Positions 34,640-45,245 of a DNA stretch of 64,000 nucleotides are shown one piece after another. Each line of letters starts with the position of its first letter. Within the stretch, counting starts at the first letter, position 1. A model generated the notes under the pieces. That model searched no databases. It worked only from the letters and a program-made list of their open reading frames with translations, and was not told where the DNA came from. The stretch is from Odobenus rosmarus divergens (lineage: Eukaryota; Chordata; Mammalia; Carnivora; Odobenidae), in the NCBI RefSeq assembly GCF_000321225.1, contig NW_004450285.1, positions 5,704,410 through 5,768,409 of the forward strand, read 5' to 3'. The translations under genes and the position numbers were made by a program.

Positions 34640-35983
34640 GCTGTTGTGTTTTGGCTGCTGTCTCCCCCCAGGTCAGTCCTCTGTAGGGTTTCTCCTTGCC
34701 TGGAGTGGGGAGTGTTTGGACCTTGTCCAGAGTGTGGTGAGTTTTAACTAGATGTGCTCTGGTCTGCTTGTTAAAGGAAGCCTGCTCCTATTTCCACTAG
34801 AACTGAAGCTTTGCAGCACTCTATGGTCAGTAGACTTGGGGCATGCAGGAGAGTTTGTGCTGGTCCTCTGGGGGAGGGGCTTGCTGCTGTGGTTCTCAGG
34901 CACACTTGCCCTAGTAAAGAGGCACCTGCAGGGTGCAGGGGGCATGGGGCTTGGTGTAAGCAGCTCTGGCCTCCACTGTGGGTGCTGTGCTGCTCATTGA
35001 AGTCAGTCTGTGCTGATGGTCAGGGGAGAAAAATGGTGCCAGCTCTCTCCCTCACCCCTGGAGAGGGGAGTTTGCCCTCTTCACTGTATGGTAAGCCCCC
35101 ATAGGATAGTGAACAATCTCCCCTCCTATGTCTCAGGTGTCCCTCAGATCCCTGCCTTCACCTTATCTGTGTCCAGTATTTCTGCCCACCTGGCAGTGGA
35201 GTGCAATGTACCTGTGTTTTATCTCAGTCATGCCAGCTGAGTTTCAAAACTCTAAACTTTAGGGACCCAAGATGGCATGGACCCACAATAGTTGTCTGGG
35301 GGAGGGTCTCACCTTGCTGGGTCTGGTGCCAGTTTGTCCCAGAAAGGCAGTCACATCAGTATGCAGGAGCTTGGAGTTTAGAGGAAAGCACACCAAAAAG
35401 GCTGATTCCAGGTTAGCCATCCTCAACAGTTGTCTCTGCCCCTACGTGTAAGGGGTGGGGAAGCACCATGGTGCCTGTCAGCTCTTCTGTCCTCTGAGAG
35501 GCAAAGCCACCTTTCCCAGATGTGCTCCAAGAAGAGAGAAACATCTCTCTCACTTTGTCCCAGGGAATCCTCAGATAGTGCCACCTGTTCCCAGGCTTCT
35601 GCCCTCCTTCTCCATAGGAGCACTGCAATGCTCACTGGGCTCCACACCAACCATGGTGGGGAACTCAAATTCCAATCTTTGGGCTTTGCTGCTTGTAAAC
35701 ACTCAAGATAATCAGCCCCTCTCATTTTCCCAGTCAGTGGCTTGGAAGAGTTTCCCTTGTGTGATCCCCTATGCACTGCTCTCTCTCTCTCCCTCCTCTC
35801 TTCACTATCAGGACTCTCAGGACTCCCTCCCCTCTGCAGCATCCAGGACACTTTTCTCCTCAAAATCACTTCGCACCTTCTACCCTCCATGATGTGGCCT
35901 CTTCTCTCCCTCCCGTCATGCAGCTTGTTGTGTCAATCCTCAGATCGATTTCATGGGAATTCAGAATGATCTGATATTTATCT
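34640..35983 (-). promoter_or_regulatory. L1-A 5' UTR (decayed)
   Basis: A GC-richer segment than its surroundings, with open frames on both strands that are by-products of composition. It matches the position and character of the L1 5' leader. CpG decay and truncation make activity unlikely. Confidence 0.6.
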
Positions 35984-37019
35984 AAGGAATACTTCATTGT
36001 TAATGTTTGGTGTATCTCATTATATCACTCACCTCAGGAAGCACATACTATTAGTTTTTCCTATTATTAGTGATGCTAACATGGATCCTTTGTTAAAATT
36101 ATGTCTGCCACAGTTCTCCATTTTTAAAGGTAACTTTCTTCTTTTAATTAAAAAATGAATCCCTTGGATGACACTTCGAGAGTCAATAACCTTTTAATCA
36201 ATGGTTTTCTCATCCATTAATGATCTTTGTCTAATTCAAATACTATAATGGGAGTTGTAAAATGGTGGTTTTATAGGTCTTTCATTTTTACTACATTTAT
36301 TACTTGGCATTTTTGTATAAAGAATAATTTCCTCAATTTCCCCCTTATCTCTTTCTCTGATTTTCTTTTTGTGTATCACTATGGACACATGGGTTTCCTT
36401 CAACTGAAATGTATAGAGGAAATAGTATAGCCCTGCTTTTATTTTTAAACGATTGTAGAGAGATAGACTGTAATTTGAGTCATGTGTGTACTAAAGAAAG
36501 GAAATACAAGAATAAATTATTAGGTAAAATCAGGCACTAGGATTCTATGATTATGATTAACCTGAAGTTGAAATACAATTCCTATGATTCAGCAGCCTAC
36601 AATAGAAATTGAGAAACCATTATGCATAATGCCACATTATTGGTGATGAAACCAGCAATGACTAAGACGGCTCTTAATTGAGGTGACATTACTCCAAGAA
36701 ATGAAGTAGAATCATAGTTTAAAAAAAAGTAAAAATAAGATTTTAGTATAGGAGGTGGGTAATGCCAATCATAAAGTATAAAGTTAGTATTTTTCAAATG
36801 AATCCATTGTTAGATTTAGCTTAAAACTGTGCAAAGGTGTAAACTTCAATGGACTATTGGAAGTCCTTTTTCTAAACTACTCAGGTTGAATAACACTTTG
36901 GATAATGTTTTCATAGGACTTAAAACAAAACATTAGTAGTTCGAATAGTAGTCTTAAAGTCAAATGCCTACTGCTGGCATTTAACACACTATTGACAACT
37001 CTATAGTACTAGTAGCCAC
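35984..37019. other. Unique AT-rich sequence
   Basis: Directly to the right of the L1-A 5' end there is no continuation of the L1MA9-like element seen left of 23436. No gene or further repeat was recognised. 66-67 codon frames show no domain. Confidence 0.55.
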
Positions 37020-37195
37020 CAAATAAGTGTTGGGCCTGGTTACAGAGGTTTATGTGCATCTATGCTTTCAATTCTTACAACGACCCTATAAGAGTTGGAA
37101 TTATTGTTATCTGTACCTTACATGTGAGACATGAGAGGAAACTGATGGACGTGAGAGTTTAAATACTGCTAAAGTTTTTAGATGTTCAGAGCAGA
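37020..37195 (+). mobile_element. MIR
   Basis: 'cagaggtttatgtgcatcta', 'ttcaattcttacaacgaccctataagag', 'ttattgttatctgtacctta' and 'gaggaaactgatgg' follow the MIR core in order. Confidence 0.78.
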
Positions 37196-37389
37196 CCTGC
37201 CCATCCTCATCCATTCTTTTTGGATCAATTGCACCAATATTCTACCAGTCACTCCAATACCCGTATATTCTTGATAACTTCACTACTGCAATCCATGAGG
37301 CAACTGAGAGTCAAAACTCTTAAATCAATCCAAAAAATGTCATTTGAGTCTGTCCTTATTCCTCTTCCTTACTTGCCTGAACTATTTAA

Positions 37390-37945
37390 GTCAGAATAGT
37401 TAAAAACACAAAGCATGTCTGTCTACACCACCACATCTTCTCTCATTTAAAACCTCTGAAGCTGTTCTGCTGCTTATAGGATAAATTTCTGAGGTAGGAC
37501 CTACAAAGCCCTGAGCACTGTGCATAAAAAATGCCCCTCAGCTCCACCTCACCTCTTCCCTTTTGCATTTTATTCAGATTTCTTAGTGCTCCGCAAATAT
37601 GGCAGGTACTTTTCCAGTGCCATGATTTGCTACATGCTCCATCTACATGGACTATCTTTTCATTTTTATATCCTAGTGAACTCCTATTTATCTGTCAAGA
37701 CCCTCCTCAAATGCTGCCTTTCTAAAAACATTATATATATATAATCTTCTTCAGGATATCAAGCTCTATGGTACAATTGTTTCTTTACATGCTTATCTTT
37801 TCTCATTAAACTCTGAGTTTCAAATAAGTCAGAACTACCTATTTCAGTCATAGACTGTTTTCTTTTTATTTTCATCCTCATAATAGCACAGTATTTGACA
37901 CAGAAATGACTGAGAAAGTATTTGTGGGGTGATTGATGATAAGTT
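37390..37945 (+). mobile_element. LINE-2 3' portion
   Basis: 'ttaaaacctctgaagctgttctgctgctta', 'agccctgagcactgtgcataaa', 'cctcagctccacctcacctcttccc', 'tatttatctgtcaagaccctcctcaaatgctgcc' and a 'tttgacacag...gattgatg' end match the L2 3' region, which encodes the last part of its RT protein before the 3' UTR. A 74-codon frame (37520-37744) is probably a coincidence of L2 composition. Confidence 0.75.
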
Positions 37946-38609
37946 GCCTCTTTTCTACAAGATCTATTTTTTTATTATGCTTTTCAGGGAAAAACCCTCT
38001 CAAAATGAATTGTTAAGGAATTATCATTTCATAAAAAAGCTATAATTTCTTCTAGCAGTTATAACATCACTTTATTCTTCCTTGCCCTTTCTTTTTATGA
38101 GGCTGTCACTGAGAAGTCCTCTTCTTTCTTTCACAGTGTCTTTGCTGTTCATCTTCCAGAATTACTGTGCTTTTTTCCCCACTCTCCTCAGTCAAAAAGA
38201 GACAGAATGAATAAGTAGAAAAAATGGTGTTTTAAACACATGAAACATAGTTCTCCTAATATTGTATTCAATCAGGGGACACTTGTTTTTCCCTAGTGGT
38301 TAGGGGCAACATGCTTTTCCCCCCAATTTTAATGGATACATCAGTGCCAAATGTTTTTATACTGCACCTATTTGAGAATTCACAACAACAGCTGAGAAAG
38401 TTTGACATATTTCACAATGGTGGCTAAAACGTGTAGGTTCAGTATCTTTAGAACATGATCCAATTGATCATAAAACTTAACATTGGATTCAATCAGTTAA
38501 TGAATATTCACTGTGGCAGACCCTTTGGAAGCCATTTATTGGAATATAAAAATGACTAGCACATGCTATTCTTAGGCATCTCAGGATACAGAGGGGTTTA
38601 AGTATCTCC
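37946..38609. other. Unique sequence
   Basis: No gene was recognised. 'tgaatattcactgtggcagacc...aatataaaaatgactagcacatgc' (38502-38565) resembles an ancient mammalian repeat motif but cannot be named. Confidence 0.45.
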
Positions 38610-38623
38610 TAGTGAAGCATTTT

Positions 38624-38823
38624 TTTTAAAAGATTTTATTTATTTATTTTAGAGAGACAGAGAGAGAGCACAAGAAGGGGAGGAGTTAAGGGAGAGGGGG
38701 AGAGAGAATCCCAAGCAGACTCCACACTGAGCACAGAAGCTCAATCTCAGGACCCTGAGATCATGACCTGACCCAAAATCAAGAGTTGGATGTGAACTGA
38801 CTGAGCCACACAGGCACTCCCCT
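38624..38823 (-). mobile_element. CAN-SINE (older type), 14-bp TSD
   Basis: Minus-strand copy with the 'aaaatcaagagttggatg' body typical of older CAN-SINEs. Repeats tagtgaagcatttt at 38610-38623 and 38824-38837 bracket it. Confidence 0.95.
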
Positions 38824-40824
38824 TAGTGAAGCATTTTATACTATTCTTCCATACTCTTCAGCTAATTCTTCTCTTTGCTTTGCAGATAAGCCTAAAAGCA
38901 GAAAGAGAAAAAGAAGCAAATGAAATTTGCTTTAATTCGTATTATAATCAAAGCTAGGTAGAATAGAGTGTAAATCAATGACTAAGAGTAAGGGGGGGTT
39001 TCTATCATTAATTTCTATTGTTAAAAATAAGCAATGTATAGAAATATAAGAGAAATACAGGGTTCTGATAAAAGAGTAAAGTAGATAAAAATCACAATCT
39101 TTTGTCTGTACTATCCTGATTTTGTCTTTCGTTTCTTTTACCCCACTGTTTTTATCGCTACTCTGCAACACCCAAATCAATGGTGTGTTGGTAAATTGAC
39201 TCTATAGGAAAAAGAAAAAAAATCCCTGAGTTGTACCATTTGCCAATTTCTACAGTATAAATACTCCTGCCATGGCCAATTCTAAACTACCAAATGTGAG
39301 GTTGGTAAGAAATGCTAAAAATCAACTTTCACAAGTCAGCAGAACCTGTCTCCGCTCACTGGCGGATCTCCTTCATGGGTATGTGACTCGACAGACTCAA
39401 ATCTCTTCCTCTAATTTCTGCCATTATCAATGGATATTACATCAGGTGTGACACATTGATGTGAATTCTAGTCATTGTATTAACTCTCCCAACCAAGGAT
39501 ATTGGTGTTTAAATATTATTACCAAATTTAGAAAGTACGATAACAACCATTTTTCCCCATGTAATAACTGTAGGCCTCATTAGCAACTTAGAATTATCTG
39601 GAGTTGTAAATTAATATGCTGTTTATTCTGTGCAGGTTGTATGACTATTTGCTAAAATGGTTACATTAAAAGGCTTAGGGATGATTTAGAAAGATTACCA
39701 TTTATATTGTTTAATATTAAATCTTAACAGCTTAAAATGCATCAATTTCTGATTATAACACAAGCATTTCTTATGTTATTTCCCGTGATTGGGAAAACAT
39801 CATTATTACCTCAACATTAAATGCTTGAGTAACTTCATGAAAATATTTTTAAAGCAAAATTCATGGGGATTAAATGCATTTAAATAACAATAAAAACAAA
39901 ATGTACTATGAACTAGAACTTTCTAAATGGTGAGCAATGATATGCATTAAATTAAAAAATAGACACTGGATACTAATTCACCCAGCTAGAATCTGAAAGG
40001 CAATGTATAGTCACTGAGAAAAATATGTTACAATGGCTTTCACTGATTTTGTAAAATGAAAATGCCTTTAAGTAATAGACAGAAATAAGTAAGAGAAAAA
40101 TTAAATAGCTTAGTAATTATGGTTTTTCAAATGAATCACCTTTGTAGAGTGTAATGCATTCAGCAGATTTCTGCCCTTGGCAGTTAAATTAATTGTGTAT
40201 TTTAATATAAATGCTTTCTAACTGCAATTCACTTTAATTATTTAACATGTCCAATATTGAGTTCTTTCGATTGAGAAAAGCTGTGAGAAAAATTCTCCAT
40301 GATATCCTTTCATATTTTGATATTAATTTTCCTTTTAAATAAATTTCTGACAATTTCTCTAGTAGAGTGTTAAGTATCTATGTTTGTAGTGATACACAAG
40401 TTATTTCATGTGTTCTACATTTTTTAATTATACAAGAACATAAGAGAAAGTTGTAAGGAATTTATAGTTCTGAGAGACTTACTCTTGCATTTTTTAAATA
40501 ATCTGAAATATTTTATCTCAATGAGTTGATACAGTATAACCTTTTGTCTCAGTTATACATATAGCATGCTCAGAAAAGAAAATAGTAAACAATATTAACT
40601 GGATGGAAGATGGAACTGGGGTTGTGCTTAGGTTCTGAAAATCGCACGTACTTAAAGTACATCTCCCGGTGATCCACACATTTGTTTTACTACCATATCC
40701 TTCTATTTAATCTTTGTTTTCTTCTTCTTTTAGATTACTTTTTTTTACTTGTTTTACACTACATAGTGCTTGAAGATGTTCAGATGTGCAGCATCTTCAT
40801 GTTTTAGACTCAGAATTGAGAATT

Positions 40825-40854
40825 CTGTGTGTGTGTGTGTATGTGTGTGTGTGT
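40825..40854. repeat. (GT)n microsatellite
   Basis: Runs of tg units interrupted once by 'tatg'. Likely polymorphic. Confidence 0.9.
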
Positions 40855-41148
40855 TGGGTGATGCTGATCTTAATCATTGGTGCTCTTGCAAGATTAACTT
40901 TAATACTGAATAGAAATCTCTCATTGGTAAATACCTTTTTTATAATGGTTAGTAGACATTAAATTATCTACCATGTTCTCTGGTGCCCAAATTGTTTCTA
41001 GGATAGTTAGACTATGTGCATTCTAAAATAAATGCTGTGTTTTTCACTCTTCTCTCTTGTTTCTGTTGGGACTGGGTGAGTTTATATATGAGATCCCAAT
41101 ATTCTTATCATTTGAAAGTAACACAAATGTGTTTCCTTTATCTTGCAG

Positions 41149-41214
41149 CTCCAGGGGGCCCAGTGTTTACAGTAGAAGCTGGAACAAGACTGCTTGTGAA
41201 GAATAGACTGCCAG
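41149..41214 (+). other. Candidate 66-base exon (low confidence)
   Basis: A pyrimidine-rich stretch 'tgtttcctttatcttgcag' ends at 41148 and looks like a splice acceptor. A possible donor is ccag|gttttt at 41214/41215, which is a weak donor because it lacks gtaag. The enclosed 66 bases are open in the frame that reads PGGPVFTVEAGTRLLVKNRL. Boundaries fall after the first base of a codon on both sides, so the exon would be symmetric (phase 1-1). It may equally be chance or part of a non-coding RNA. No product is recognised. Confidence 0.15.
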
Positions 41215-42114
41215 GTTTTTCAATAATAGAAACAATTGTTAAGTAATTGTGATTTGCATTGAATTACTATGGATTAGGATTTTAATGTGCCTTTGTTTCA
41301 TTAAAATCCTTAGAATACGGTGTTTATAATTCAATAAGAAAATACCTATGAAGAAAATCAAATGTTTTTGAAATGATTAAAAATTATTCCACTCTGCTAG
41401 ATGCAAAGCTACAATGCAAAATATACATCATCTAGTCCTACATCTACTTGAAGAAGTAGCACTATTTAGTCCTTAAACGGCCTACTCATATACTCATATA
41501 TATATTTTGCATGTATTTGCAGTACCAAATAACAATCATTTAAGAAAAACAATGAATAACAAAGTGAGCCAGAATGCTTCCCAGAGACACCAGTCATACA
41601 TTGCCTTAAGGTTATTTAAGTCCTCTTTTATTTTCCTTTCAAAATTATCCTGTCAGTCAGTTAATAGACCTTTAACACAAAACAAAGGAAAACTCTATAG
41701 TCAATATACTGCAATACTTCATTAATACCAAAACAGAAAGAGAAATCCTTTCCAGTGTTCTCTGTCATTGATTCTCAATGTTTACATTTTTCTGGCTCTG
41801 CGAGACTTCTATGAAGAAAGGATGTCAGAACTAAGGAAGTTTGGAAGCTGGAGCCTCATATCCCACATATGGAGAGTCAAAACCCACAAAGCAAGGGGTC
41901 TGAACAATCCTGAAGCAAAAAGCAAAAAACAGAAAATAGTTTAGCTTTGTTGACCCTGGTTTCTCAAAAGTGTACTTGGCCAGAGAACAATGTTTCAAAT
42001 AACCTCTCTAAACATCCCCTAGATCTAGTATTCCACACAAAACTCTTTGTGGAATGTTGTTCTGAGGTAAGCAAATACATAACTCTGTATAACCTAACTT
42101 ACTTCATGACCTTC

Positions 42115-42170
42115 TCATCATTTCAGTACAGACAGCTAGATCTCATTATTTCAGTACAGACAGCTAGATC
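42115..42170 (+). repeat. Two-copy 28-bp tandem repeat
   Basis: The unit tcatcatttcagtacagaca plus gctagatc (42115-42142) repeats at 42143-42170 with one difference (c to t). A third partial 'gctagatc' follows at 42174-42181. Confidence 0.95.
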
Positions 42171-43450
42171 AGGCTAGATCTGAATCCACTCTGTATAGCG
42201 TGTTTGTATGTATGGATCATCTTTCCATGTGGCCACAACACCTTATCATTACCGATACATAAGAGTTGCCTATGTCCAGGGAAGAACTCATCATGCTGCA
42301 GAAATGTGGAGCCCTGTCTGCATGCATTAGACTATACATCCAGAGTCAAATGTGTACTTGTCATCCCAAAGACCAACATGTTAGGTTTTCCAAATTTACA
42401 TCAGTATAAAATACCCAAACATGCAGGTGGAGATAGTAGAATTAGCTTGTTCACTCATCACACCCAGGACTAACACACATACCAGAGTTCATGAAATACC
42501 AAGCTAAGCTTCCCTAGTTTTGTAATAACTCTTTTTGCTGCAGAGGAGTATGAAGTTCCTCTCCCCCAGCTAACATTATAATATCGAATATCTTCTCAGT
42601 GACTGAAATCCTTGTACAACACTCAATCCACAGTGATGGTCTACAAAGCCACCAGAGAGAGCAATCCACATTATTAGGTCAAAGTCAATAGCAAGAATGT
42701 AGAGTGGTTCTCTGTGGATTTTACAGAAGACCATAAGGTTCTCTATGGGTCACTGACATATTCTGAAGTTTTCTTCTCCTTTATGTTTCCGTGTAGGTCA
42801 CAATGTAAATAGCTGACAATCTATGAAAAATGGATAAGAAGGAGATAACCTTAGGAGAGTTTAAATTGATATCAGGAGAAAAGGTGAACTAGTCCAATGA
42901 AGGAGATAACCCATCCTTGTTTGTAAAATTGTATACCTCAAGTTCAAAAGGCTAATTTTTAGGAATGTGAAACTTACCCTTCTCACTCTGAACTCATTGT
43001 TTCATGCTTTATAAACACAAGAGCAATGGACCAAATTTTTTGAATTACTTTTTTGTATCTTTTGGGGTTTCTTTTCTGAGGAGCCTCCATATATTCTCTG
43101 ATATATACCTAGAAATATGTCAAACTTTCCCATCTTCTGTTTTAATGTGTTAGAAGAAGAAAAGGGAAAAGCCTGTTTTTGAGGCCTGTTTTCTCTTTCA
43201 GCTTTAAGTGTAGAGTGGAATCTATTTATATTCTTTAATTAAAAATTGTTTAGATTACACCATAAAAAGATAGAGAAGGAAGTTTCTATGATGCCAAAAA
43301 AAAACTATCTTGGCACCGTAATATCTTCCGGTTCCTCCCCTTTAATTTCAGGGCAACTGCAGAGGTCATTTGCAACTAATTTTCAACCTCCCAAGTGATG
43401 GGTCCTGGGATCTCTCAAGGTGGACAAAGAACCAAAAGATGCATTTATAA

Positions 43451-43634
43451 CGGGACGCCTGGGTGGCTCAGTCCCTTAAGCATCTGCTTTCGGCTCAGGT
43501 CACGGTCCCAAGGTCCTGGGATCGAGCCCCGCGTCCCCTGTCGGGCTTCCTGTTTGGTGGGGAGCTTGCTTCTCCCTCTCCCTCTCCCCCCACTTGTGCT
43601 TGCTCTCTGTCTCTAGTGCTCTCTTAAAAAAAAA
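43451..43634 (+). mobile_element. CAN-SINE, 12-bp TSD
   Basis: The head is 'gggacgcctgggtggctcag', with B-box-like 'gggatcgagcccc', a CT-rich run and a short A-tail without a long (AAAT)n. Repeats atgcatttataa at 43439-43450 and 43635-43646 bracket it. Confidence 0.96.
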
Positions 43635-43646
43635 ATGCATTTATAA

Positions 43647-44829
43647 AGGATTTTCTGCTTTGGGGAGAGGGACTCCTTTGGCTGTGGGAGTCATTTTGGG
43701 GATTTCATTCTGCGTTACTCATTTTAAGGCTAATTTCTTGGGTGAGTAATCCCTCTCCGCTAGGGTACAACCCTGGAAGATAATCATTTCTGGCCCCATA
43801 TCTGATATGACAAGGTGGGAAGTAAAGGAAAAGGTTAAATATGGGGAGCATCGCTCTATAGAAGGAATGCAATAGAAAATTCTACTATTTCTTTACTATT
43901 TGTGTTCATAAAGTATGCTGTCTCCTCACAGATAGAAAAGATAAAAAAAATTACAAAAGTAATTACAGGATAAAAATCTTTGTATTTATCTATGTTTGTT
44001 TGTTTGTTTATTTATTTTCCAAATAAAAACCTCTAGCTGATAAATATATGAGAGTCTGACTTTTGGAAGGTCCTTCAAATATACAGGCTTCTTTATATTT
44101 CCAATGAATTGGTTTTTACCTTAATGATAACAAGGCATATTCAATCAATATGTACTTTCATTTTCTGAAGATTCTAAAGAACTATTTATTAATAATATAT
44201 ATATTTTTAAAATTGTAGGTGCCTATGTAAGAATATATTCTCAATTTTTATTGTTGCTAATTCGTCCTAAAGTAGAACAAGAAAAATATATCTAAGTGAA
44301 ATCTATGATTTTGAAACCGTTGTTTGAATCGATAACTTTAGCCTCCTCTGAATGAATTTGTTTTAAAATCATGCAAATACATAGTTCTTAGCCTTACCCT
44401 TCCTGTCCTCTAGAGAAGATGTCAAGCTGAAGTGACATTTCTGAGGAAAGGACAGAAGTTCCACCGAAGTTACGTGCTATGCAACTTTGACCTTTCACAT
44501 AGATAAGAGGTAATTATAGACTTGATAAGCCATTAGCTATAAAGCAGTATTAACTCATAGCCAATGGATAATATAATGTATAAAAGGAAAACTGAAATAC
44601 TATGGTTTAGCTCTCGTCTATTAAGAGCTCAAAAATGTATCCTTTATTTGGACTGAGAGAACCGAACAAAAAAGCAAAATAGGGCAGCCATCATTAAAAC
44701 GTTAACTCTCTAGTATTGAAAAGAGTACTGCTCAAGAGTAGTTCTATTTTCTAAAGCCTTTTGGCCAAAGATTTACCATGGTTCTTCCCTGCTCACAATA
44801 TTGCCTATTTTTTCCCACCTCCCCGTGAC
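43647..44829. other. Unique sequence
   Basis: No gene or interspersed repeat was recognised. (TTTG)n/(TTTA)n patch at 43993-44019. Confidence 0.5.
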
Positions 44830-45080
44830 AGCGCTAACATAGTTGTCTTCTCTCCGTACAGCTACATTCTAAGTAGTTAAATCGTGGATGTCAGTGATCT
44901 TTGTTTCGGGGGACACTCGTGACACTATTTCTTTTCCTGCTCTACTCTTTACTCAACCTGGTTTTCCTCATAGATCTCTGTAGAGTTCTACTTTCTCCAA
45001 CTATTCCATTCCTTCATCTTGTTGGATAACTAGGCACTGTCTCAGTCTTAGTCCTTAGACTTTTCTCTTGTAACTGATTA
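44830..45080 (+). mobile_element. Probable LINE-2 internal relic
   Basis: 'aacctggttttcctcatagatc', 'cattccttcatcttgttgg' and 'ctcagtcttagtccttagacttttctcttgtaac' echo the L2 RT coding text (tggttctcctcctacctctc ... ctcagtcctcggacctcttctctt). Diverged and frame-broken. Confidence 0.5.
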
Positions 45081-45170
45081 TCATGCCTCTATTACAAAAA
45101 TAGCACTTGTAAAAAAAAAAACTCTTTATTAAATGAGTGTGTCTACCTAGAAATAAAAAGAAGTAGGAGG

Positions 45171-45244
45171 GTTCTTTTTTTTTCTCCCCCTCTCTCAACT
45201 GCTCCTTAAAAAAAAAGAAAGAAAGAAAAAGAAAAAAGAAAAGT
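45171..45244. repeat. Pyrimidine tract followed by purine tract
   Basis: A T/C-only run (45172-45198) is followed after a short spacer by a long A/G-only run (45207-45245). The two halves are imperfect reverse complements, so a hairpin or triplex is possible. Confidence 0.7.
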
Positions 45245-45245
45245 A

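Larger units (their letters stand above)
34004..35983 (-). mobile_element. L1-A (outer L1), 5' segment
   Basis: The continuation of L1-A beyond L1-B, holding the N-terminal ORF1 region (34012 to about 34484) and the GC-rich 5' UTR to about 35983. The end aligns with L1-B near 33890-33945 ('cagatcgatttcatgggaattcagaatgatctg' against 'caggctgattttgtgggtgttcagagtggtctg'). L1-A therefore lacks only about the first 50-60 bases of the L1-B 5' end. No target duplication matching the 23436 side was found. Confidence 0.88.
38838..43438. other. Long repeat-poor stretch, no confirmed gene
   Basis: About 4.6 kb without a recognised interspersed repeat, unusual for this window. Contents include a possible 66-base exon (41149-41214), a (GT)n tract (40825-40854) and a 28-bp tandem pair (42115-42170). 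AT-rich stretches with many ATTA/TAAT motifs lie at about 39600-40330. Reading frames of 60-89 codons at 41507, 41947 and 42204 show no domain. Confidence 0.5.

Noticed and set aside
35423..35892. Overlapping 145- and 155-codon frames on opposite strands
   Set aside because: They fall in the GC-richer L1-A 5' UTR, where open frames arise by composition. There is no protein family resemblance.
42115..42181. Direct repeats as a possible CRISPR-like array
   Set aside because: Only two adjacent copies with no spacers, in a mammalian nuclear genome. A simple tandem duplication.
43451..43520. tRNA-like head of a SINE as a possible tRNA gene
   Set aside because: The sequence shows the CAN-SINE layout with TSDs and a CT-rich body. 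The cloverleaf is not intact, so it is a SINE and not a functional tRNA.
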